This document shows positions 14,219 through 19,494 of a stretch of 19,494 nucleotides of DNA, piece after piece. Source of the DNA: GCA-2748575 sp033722575. GTDB taxonomy: Bacteria; Pseudomonadota; Gammaproteobacteria; Pseudomonadales; Ketobacteraceae. The position numbers were made by a program, and so were the translations under genes. A model generated the notes under the pieces. The model was not told the origin of the DNA and ran no database searches. It saw only the letters and a program-made list of their open reading frames with translations. Position 1 is the first letter of the stretch. Each line of letters begins with the position of its first letter. Location of the stretch: contig JAWVYU010000048.1 in the NCBI GenBank assembly GCA_033722575.1, forward strand, positions 1 to 19,494. The letters are read 5' to 3'.

Positions 14219-14252
14219 GGTTATGAAATCGTTCTTGTGCGCTCGGGCCCTG

Positions 14253-15206
14253 TTATTCCTTGGGAGAAAACATGGCGCTGAGTGATTCTTCGTTGTTGAT
14301 GCGGCGCACCGCTTCGGCAAGCATGGGGGCCAGCGACAACGGTCTGATCTTGGCCAGTGCTTCACCTGCCTCTGACAACGGGATGGTGTCGGTGACACAA
14401 AGCTCATCCAGAGAGGACTTGCTGATGTTGTCGATGGCGGGGCCAGACAGTACCGGGTGGGTACAGTAGGCAACCACTTTTTTGGCGCCATGTTCTTTTA
14501 ATGCGCTGGCTGCCTTGCAGAGTGTGCCGGCAGTATCCACCATGTCATCCACTATTACGCAGCTGCGATCTTCCACTTCGCCAATGATGTGCATAACCTG
14601 CGACTCGTTGGCCTTGGGGCGGCGTTTGTCGATAATGGCCAGGTCGGCGTCATCCAGCTGTTTCGCCACCGCGCGGGCGCGGACCACGCCGCCTACGTCT
14701 GGTGAAACCACCACCAGATCTTCGTAATTCTGTTTTTTGATGTCTTCCAGCAGTACCGGTGAACCATAGACGTTGTCCACGGGTATGTCGAAAAAGCCCT
14801 GAATCTGATCGGCGTGCAGATCCACTGTTAAAACCCGGTCAATGCCCACTGAAGTGATCATGTCCGCCACCACTTTGGCGGTAATGGGCACCCTGGCTGA
14901 CCTTACCCGGCGATCCTGACGGGCATAGCCGAAGTAGGGGATGACAGCGGTAATCCGCCCTGCTGAGGCCCGGCGCAGGGCGTCGGCCATAACCAGCAGT
15001 TCCATGATGTTGTCGTTGGTGGGGAAGCAGGTGGACTGCAGAATGAAAACATCGCTGCCGCGTACGTTCTCATTGATCTCCACGGCGACTTCGCCATCGC
15101 TGAACCGGTTCACGCTGGCGTTCCCCAGCGGAATATGGAGATGGCTGGCCATTTTTTTAGCCAGTTGTGGTGTCGCGTTACCACTGAATACGATCAGATT
15201 CGACAC
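14253..15206 (-). CDS. prs: Ribose-phosphate pyrophosphokinase (PRPP synthetase)
   Basis: Makes PRPP from ribose 5-phosphate and ATP for purine, pyrimidine, NAD, histidine and tryptophan synthesis. The 317-residue length fits the class I bacterial enzyme. Visible features are the FSDGE and YFGYARQDRR segments (the latter for ATP binding), H131 (TVDLHADQIQGFF), K194 in the flexible loop (DKRRP), and the PRPP-binding motif VIVDDMVDTAGTL at 217-229. The start codon is GTG (15204-15206), with AAAGG about 12 bases upstream. It lies between tRNA-Gln and rplY. Confidence 0.97.
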   Translation of the reverse strand: MSNLIVFSGNATPQLAKKMASHLHIPLGNASVNRFSDGEVAVEINENVRGSDVFILQSTCFPTNDNIMELLVMADALRRASAGRITAVIPYFGYARQDRRVRSARVPITAKVVADMITSVGIDRVLTVDLHADQIQGFFDIPVDNVYGSPVLLEDIKKQNYEDLVVVSPDVGGVVRARAVAKQLDDADLAIIDKRRPKANESQVMHIIGEVEDRSCVIVDDMVDTAGTLCKAASALKEHGAKKVVAYCTHPVLSGPAIDNISKSSLDELCVTDTIPLSEAGEALAKIRPLSLAPMLAEAVRRINNEESLSAMFSPKE

Positions 15207-15262
15207 GTTTTCAATACCTTTAATATTTTTGTGATCGCGGGAATAAGATCAGATAAAGGAGA

Positions 15263-15337
15263 TGGCTGGGCCGGCTGGATTCGAACCAACGAATGGCAGG
15301 ATCAAAACCTGCTGCCTTACCACTTGGCGACGGCCCA
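15263..15337 (-). tRNA. tRNA-Gln (TTG)
   Basis: A 75-base cloverleaf on the minus strand. TGGGCCG pairs with CGGCCCA, followed by G and an encoded CCA. The anticodon loop TTTTGAT carries TTG, and the T-arm contains GGTTCGAATCC. The U-A first pair with G discriminator is the usual glutamine identity pattern. It sits 56 bases upstream of prs on the same strand and could share its transcript. Confidence 0.96.
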
Positions 15338-15384
15338 ATCTCTTCAAGGCGATATGCTCAATTTCGAGCGGCGGTAACTTTAAC

Positions 15385-15434
15385 AAAAAGTTGTCAGAAA
15401 AACAGCAAAAAATTCGCTGAAAAGACAATTTTTT
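15385..15434. repeat. AT-rich nested hairpin between ispE and tRNA-Gln
   Basis: AAAAAGTTGTC (15385-15395) pairs with GACAATTTTTT (15424-15434) over 11 positions with one wobble. Inside it CAGC/GCTG (15403-15406, 15416-15419) forms a second stem. T-runs flank both sides, so it could be a weak bidirectional terminator for ispE. Confidence 0.4.
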
Positions 15435-15462
15435 TAAGCAAAGTTGCCATAGTTTGAACGGG

Positions 15463-16323
15463 TTACAGCAAACTTCGCTGTAGTGGGGATATATTCACCC
15501 CTTTGGCGACTCTGGCCTTAAACCGGTACCCCTTTGGTGCCAGGGCTTGAAGCTTCTGGCTGGCCTTCAATGCGGCGTCCCGGGTGGGGAAGTCGCAGAA
15601 CAGGCAGGCTCCGGTTCCGGTGAGTCTGGCTTTGCCCAGCTGGCTGAGTAGCTGGAAGCCGGTTTCTATCTCGGGGAACAGCCGCCTTGCCACGGGTTCA
15701 AAGTCATTGTGGCCGGGCTCAAGCCCCTCGAGAAAGGCGCGTATTCTGATGGGATTTGTGTTTCTTGTCAAACACTTATCGGCAAACAGTGCGGCTGTTT
15801 CTACGTGGCAGTCCGGTATCAGTATGAGGTACCAGGGCTCCTCCGGGTTCACCGGGGTCAATTCTTCCCCAACCCCCTCGGCCAGGGCGGCTTTGCCGCG
15901 CACAAACACCGGTACATCTGCGCCCAGGGTCAGCCCGATTTCCGCCAGGTCATCTTCCGACAGCCCGGTGTTCCACAGGTGGTTCAGTGCCACCAGGGTG
16001 GTGGCGGCATTGGAGGAGCCACCACCCAGCCCGCCACCCATAGGCAGCTGCTTTTCGATCCGGATACTGGCGCCGTCGCGGCAGCCGGTGGTCTGGCGCA
16101 GGGTGTCGGCGGCGCGATAGATCAGATTGGCCTCCCGGGGAACGCCGGGAATGTCCTCCTCAAGCCGGATCTGGCCGCCAGGCTGCGGGGTGATATAAAG
16201 CATGTCGCAGAAGTCGATGAACTGAAACAGCGTCTGCAGATTGTGATAACCATCCGGCCGCCGGCCGGTAATGTGCAAAAACAGGTTCAGCTTGGCGGGG
16301 GATGGAAAAGCGCGTTCTGGCAT
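15463..16323 (-). CDS. ispE: 4-diphosphocytidyl-2-C-methyl-D-erythritol kinase
   Basis: Phosphorylates CDP-methylerythritol in the non-mevalonate pathway to isopentenyl diphosphate, which supplies isoprenoids such as quinones and the farnesyl tail of heme O. The 286-residue GHMP kinase has K11 (SPAKLNLFL), the conserved RRPDGYHNLQTLFQFID segment, the ATP-binding loop PMGGGLGGGSS (94-104), and D136 (LGADVPVF) as catalytic aspartate. The C-terminal GHMP motif LTGTGACLF is present. It starts 4 bases after lolB with a weak ribosome binding site, so translation may depend on coupling to lolB. Confidence 0.97.
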   Translation of the reverse strand: MPERAFPSPAKLNLFLHITGRRPDGYHNLQTLFQFIDFCDMLYITPQPGGQIRLEEDIPGVPREANLIYRAADTLRQTTGCRDGASIRIEKQLPMGGGLGGGSSNAATTLVALNHLWNTGLSEDDLAEIGLTLGADVPVFVRGKAALAEGVGEELTPVNPEEPWYLILIPDCHVETAALFADKCLTRNTNPIRIRAFLEGLEPGHNDFEPVARRLFPEIETGFQLLSQLGKARLTGTGACLFCDFPTRDAALKASQKLQALAPKGYRFKARVAKGVNISPLQRSLL

Positions 16324-16327
16324 GGGG

Positions 16328-16990
16328 TCAGCTTTCGGTCAGTGGTTCCCAGTTCTTGATGACCAGGGTCACTTTCAGATCCTGGTTATAGATTTTGATC
16401 TTATGGGGCAGGGTCACGTCCAGCGCGTTCTGGTAACGGTAGAAGTCCAGCTGCCAAGGGCCCTGAATCAGCCGGCTCAGGTAGCCGCGCTCATCAAACT
16501 CGGTGATGGCGGGCAAGCGGGGCTCCGGCAGGCCTTTCACCCAGTACAGCAGGTTGTGCAGTGGGAGGTGCCAGCCCGTGTGCTCATAGAGCAGCTGTTC
16601 GGGTGATTCGGCAATAAAGGTGCCGTCGCTGGCGCTTTCCAGTTTGGCGCCGCTGTCGTTGCCTGAAATAATGGTGGTGCCTGAGCCCAGGGGCCCGCTA
16701 AGACGGATGTAGAAGCTGTCTTCGGCCTGGGTCCAGTTGATGTAGGCGCTGCCGCCATCGTCCCGCTGTTTTATGCCGATTTTTCCCTGCAGCTGCCATT
16801 CCGTCAGCAGGGTCAGTTGCCGGACATGCTCAACCCAGTCGATCTGTTCGGGGGGCGGCTCCGGGGGTGCAGTGTCCAGTACCTGTTGCGTGACACAACC
16901 GGAGTTGGCAAGCAGTGTGGTCGCTAAAAGGGTCAGCCAGACAGTCTTGATGAGTGTCTGGCAATTGATTGCGCGGATATCCAAAGTCAT
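16328..16990 (-). CDS. lolB: Outer-membrane lipoprotein LolB
   Basis: LolB receives lipoproteins from periplasmic LolA and inserts them into the outer membrane. The 220-residue protein has an N-terminal signal sequence with a lipidation cysteine at C32 (LLANSGC). It is followed by a LolB beta fold with WQLQGKIGIKQ, YINWTQAEDSFYIRLSGPLG, the exposed-loop region, and ...PEQLLYEHTGWHLPLHNLLYWVKGLPEP, the best-known conserved LolB segment. The lipobox is slightly odd: Asn occupies the -3 position where Leu is usual. It sits between a TPR lipoprotein gene and ispE, as in Pseudomonas. Confidence 0.94.
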   Translation of the reverse strand: MTLDIRAINCQTLIKTVWLTLLATTLLANSGCVTQQVLDTAPPEPPPEQIDWVEHVRQLTLLTEWQLQGKIGIKQRDDGGSAYINWTQAEDSFYIRLSGPLGSGTTIISGNDSGAKLESASDGTFIAESPEQLLYEHTGWHLPLHNLLYWVKGLPEPRLPAITEFDERGYLSRLIQGPWQLDFYRYQNALDVTLPHKIKIYNQDLKVTLVIKNWEPLTES

Positions 16991-17040
16991 CCTGTTTGTT
17001 TTTCTTGCTGAGTGTGGGACGTTGGGTGCCCGGGGCCAGA

Positions 17041-18780
17041 CTACGGGCTGATAAACCGGTCCATGACCCGCTTCAGGATTTCACTGTCCGGGTTTTCTTT
17101 CAGGGCTTCGGTCCAGACCCGGGCGGCTTCTTCCCTGTGCCCGATCACCCACAGAACTTCTCCCAGGTGGGCGGCGATTTCCTGATCCTGAAAGGCTTCA
17201 TAGGCACGGCGCAGGTAGCTCAGGGCCGCTTCCGTGTCGCCGAGCCGGTATTTGATCCAGCCCATGCTGTCGATAATAGCAGGGTCGTCAGGGTCCAGGG
17301 CGTAGGCTTTCTCGATCAGGTTGGCGGCTTCATCCAGGCGTTCGTTGCGATCCGCAAAGGTGTAGCCAAGGGCGTTCAATGCCGCGGTGTTATCCGGATC
17401 CTGTGACAGTATACTGCGCAGGTCGGCTTCCATCCGTTCGTACTCATCCAGCTGCTCCAGCAACATGGCCCGGGTGTAAAGAATGCCGGTGTCGCCCGGG
17501 TGGGCTTCAAGTGCGCTGGTCAGCAGCTCAATGGCTTCGCGGGTTTTACCCTGTTTGGACAGGATTTCGCTTTCCGCCAGATAAAACTGTTCTTCGTGTT
17601 CGGGCATTTCCTCCCGGGCAATATTGAGGACATTGTGAGCTTTTACATGCTCCCCGATTTCCGCATAGATCAGGGCCAGCTGGATTCTGGCCTGGGCGTA
17701 ATGGGGCCCGCGATGAACCTTGGTGAAGTGTTCAATGGCACTTTCAAAGTCTTTTTCGGATGCTGCGATACGGCCCAGATAGGTATGGGCTTCGTTTTCC
17801 CGCTGATGCATGTCCAGCAGCCGATTCAGCTGGGCCTTGGCGGTATCGGTCATCTTGTTTTCCCAGGAAATCAGCGCCAGGGACAGAATCAGGTCCGGGT
17901 CGTTGGGGTAGCGTGCGGCCAGCCGGCCGAACTCTCCCTGGGCCTCCACCAGTTTCTGGGCGCTGATGAGCATGCGGGCGTAGGTAATGCCAATACGTTT
18001 GTTGCCGGGGTAATCCCGGGTGGCCTGGCGGGTGAATTTCAGGGCTTCCTGGTCCCGTCCCAGAGCCATGAGCTGTTTGGCCTTGGCAAGAATGGCGTTG
18101 GTATACTGGGGATTGACTTCCAGGGCTTTGCTGAAGCTGTTCAGGGCACTTTCCCAGCGCTTCTCGATCTGCTCAATGGCTCCTTTGGTGAACCAGAGCT
18201 GGGCATTGTCGGGATGGGTTTCGATCAGCTTGTTCAGGCGGTTGAGCACATGGGCGCGACGGTCTTCATCGGCACCTTGCAGGCCCCTCAGCAGGAACTC
18301 GAAATTCACCTCGGCATTGGCCGCCAGCAGCTCTTCCAGCAGGTTAATGGCGCGGTCCATCTGGCCAAAGCGGATCAGTTCGGTGGCTGCCACTTCCTTG
18401 GCTTCCAGGTTATCCGGTTCGATTTCCATCCAGAGCATGGCGGAATCCAGGGCTGCCTGATGGGCTCCCAGGTAGCGCGCTATGCGGGTGGCCCGGGCGG
18501 TCACAACGGGATCCCGTGTTTTGTGTGCCTGTTTAAGGTACTTGCCCAGTGCCACGTCGGCACGGTTACGTTTGCCGGCAAATTCCGCCACCAGCAGGTC
18601 ATAAAGGGTTTCCCGCTCAAAGGGGCGGGTGATTTCCTCTTTGGGTTGTGCGGTTTCAGTGGCCGCGGCGGGGGCCGTGCCGGGCTCCTCCTGGCTGGTG
18701 CCGAGGGTGGCGCAGCCGCCAAGAGAGAGAAAGAATATGCCCGCTGTCGCGAGAAAAATTTTCTTGAAAATCAACATCAT
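17041..18780 (-). CDS. TPR-repeat lipoprotein
   Basis: A 579-residue protein with a lipoprotein signal (LSLGGC, lipidated C23), then a low-complexity Ala/Thr/Pro/Glu spacer (about 28-55). An all-helical body follows, with repeated 34-residue tetratricopeptide units visible from about residue 185 to the end (WFTKGAIEQIEKRWESALNSF, AALNALGYTFADRNERLDEAANLI, and others). TPR arrays bind protein partners, and the lipid anchor suggests the periplasmic face of the outer membrane. The gene lies upstream of lolB and divergent from hemA, the arrangement I recall in Pseudomonas. Its specific role is unknown. The tandem ATG start has no good ribosome binding site. Confidence 0.92.
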   Translation of the reverse strand: MMLIFKKIFLATAGIFFLSLGGCATLGTSQEEPGTAPAAATETAQPKEEITRPFERETLYDLLVAEFAGKRNRADVALGKYLKQAHKTRDPVVTARATRIARYLGAHQAALDSAMLWMEIEPDNLEAKEVAATELIRFGQMDRAINLLEELLAANAEVNFEFLLRGLQGADEDRRAHVLNRLNKLIETHPDNAQLWFTKGAIEQIEKRWESALNSFSKALEVNPQYTNAILAKAKQLMALGRDQEALKFTRQATRDYPGNKRIGITYARMLISAQKLVEAQGEFGRLAARYPNDPDLILSLALISWENKMTDTAKAQLNRLLDMHQRENEAHTYLGRIAASEKDFESAIEHFTKVHRGPHYAQARIQLALIYAEIGEHVKAHNVLNIAREEMPEHEEQFYLAESEILSKQGKTREAIELLTSALEAHPGDTGILYTRAMLLEQLDEYERMEADLRSILSQDPDNTAALNALGYTFADRNERLDEAANLIEKAYALDPDDPAIIDSMGWIKYRLGDTEAALSYLRRAYEAFQDQEIAAHLGEVLWVIGHREEAARVWTEALKENPDSEILKRVMDRFISP

Positions 18781-19097
18781 CGAATATTGTGGCTCGTTCT
18801 GGGGGTCTCACAAACACACTATGTACGGGAATCTTCTGAATCAAAACAGGATTGCCGCGCAAAAGCAAGCGCGAGGGCAATGTCCCGGTGCGGTCGTCTG
18901 ATACTAATAATAGATCCTAAAAGGGATATTTGGTTCCTGATTTCGCCGGTTTGCGGCCTGGATCACTGGAATTGCGGCTTATATTACCGTAAAAGCCGTA
19001 AATTACCGGATTTAAACAGGATATAATTTTGTGTGATAGCCGGGGCTGTTATAATTCATCCCCTTTTTTTGAGAGTGGGCTCGTAAGCGATTGATTT
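18781..19097. other. Divergent intergenic region between the TPR lipoprotein gene and hemA
   Basis: About 317 bases without a gene. It contains a bulged hairpin at 18851-18881 (ATTGCC/GGCAAT outer stem, GCGC/GCGC inner stem), spaced ATTACCG and CCGTAAA repeats at 18983-19008, and two TATAAT elements reading right (19022 and 19050). No convincing promoter for the leftward genes was found. Confidence 0.6.
19029..19055 (+). promoter_or_regulatory. hemA: Probable extended -10 promoter of hemA
   Basis: TGTTATAAT at 19047-19055 is a perfect extended -10. A weak -35 (TTGTGT, 19029-19034) sits at a short 15-base spacing. The start would be near 19062, about 36 bases before the hemA ATG. A second TATAAT at 19022-19027 may be another start. 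Confidence 0.55.
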
Positions 19098-19494
19098 ATG
19101 GTGTTACTGGCGTTTGGTATTAACCATCGGACCGCCTCGGTGGACGTGCGCGAGAAAGTGGCTTTCGCCCCTGATCGTATTGCCGATGCCCTCAGAGAAG
19201 CCCGCCGAGAGGCAAAGCTTTCTGAGGTGGCCATTCTGTCTACCTGTAACCGGACAGAAGTGTATGGTGCCTGCGATGAGAAAAACAGCCAGGGCCTGGT
19301 AGACTGGATTGGCCGCTACCATCACCTGCAGCACGGTATGTTGCGGGAAAGCGCCTACGAATTCTGGGACCAGCGGGCGGTCATGCATATGATGCGGGTG
19401 GCCAGTGGCCTGGACTCCATGGTACTGGGAGAACCGCAGATTCTCGGGCAGCTGAAATCGGCATTTCAGGTGGCGAGGGACGCGGAAACGCTGG
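19098..19494 (+). CDS. hemA: Glutamyl-tRNA reductase (5' part; gene continues past the right edge)
   Basis: HemA reduces glutamyl-tRNA to glutamate-1-semialdehyde, the committed step of tetrapyrrole synthesis in the C5 pathway, and so feeds heme to the oxidase in this window. The visible 132 residues begin MVLLAFGINHRTASVDVREK and include the active-site cysteine C50 in ILSTCNRTEVY, the probable substrate-positioning H97, and the conserved MRVASGLDSMVLGEPQILGQLK segment. The reading frame is intact to base 19494; the NADPH-binding and dimerisation domains lie outside the window. The ATG at 19098 fits the family N-terminus, although the ribosome binding site is weak. Confidence 0.96.
   Translation, partial: MVLLAFGINHRTASVDVREKVAFAPDRIADALREARREAKLSEVAILSTCNRTEVYGACDEKNSQGLVDWIGRYHHLQHGMLRESAYEFWDQRAVMHMMRVASGLDSMVLGEPQILGQLKSAFQVARDAETL

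Noticed and set aside
14162..14491. N-terminal extension of rplY to give a 323-residue protein
   Set aside because: The extension overlaps the end of prs, runs through the terminator hairpin, and is unlike L25; a strong ribosome binding site marks the ATG at 14161.
17500..19026. Long 508-codon plus-strand open frame opposite the TPR lipoprotein gene
   Set aside because: It is antisense to a well-supported TPR protein with a lipobox. Its translation is low-complexity Gly/Gln/Phe-rich with no family features, as expected from the mirror of GC-biased codons.

Overview
The window looks like chromosomal DNA of a free-living, aerobic, heterotrophic gammaproteobacterium, probably from the Pseudomonadales/Oceanospirillales/Alteromonadales side. 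The evidence is the gene content and order: an aa3-type cytochrome c oxidase cluster and a hemA / TPR lipoprotein / lolB / ispE / tRNA-Gln / prs / rplY / pth / ychF block arranged as I recall it from Pseudomonas, plus a DUF1820 gene. I cannot name the genus from sequence alone.

Left part (1-10036). Nearly everything reads on the minus strand. Starting at a promoter near 10008-10036, the oxidase structural operon runs ctaC (subunit II with a fused cytochrome c domain), ctaD (subunit I), ctaG (CuB insertion) and ctaE (subunit III), and ends at a strong terminator at 5546-5573. A small plus-strand DUF2909 membrane protein then separates it from a second minus-strand operon: SURF1 assembly factor, an uncharacterised thioredoxin-fold-like membrane protein, ctaA (heme A synthase) and cyoE/ctaB (heme O synthase), ending at a terminator at 1604-1625. 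Together these genes make heme A, insert heme and copper, and build a proton-pumping oxidase. The SCO copper chaperone that often closes such clusters is not in the window. The next gene is a secreted protein with an autotransporter-type outer-membrane beta-barrel, cut by the left edge.

Middle (10037-11668). This is the junction between two conserved blocks and the most unusual part. It holds a perfect FNR/Anr-type box placed correctly for a class II anaerobic promoter reading rightward, two tandem hairpins with a leftward terminator signature but no protein gene to terminate, a DUF1820 gene, and a 78-residue charged, probably coiled-coil protein of unknown function with its own terminator.

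Right part (11669-19494). An elongator tRNA-Met with a clear promoter and terminator is followed by ychF, pth (apparent TTG start), rplY, prs (GTG start), tRNA-Gln(TTG), ispE, lolB and a TPR lipoprotein, all on the minus strand. hemA diverges on the plus strand and runs off the right edge. A terminator-like hairpin lies directly before the rplY ribosome binding site and may act as an attenuator.

I saw no CRISPR array, insertion sequence, prophage gene or recognisable defence system. Most of the window is housekeeping; the possible novelty is in the intergenic RNA and regulatory signals and a few poorly characterised proteins.
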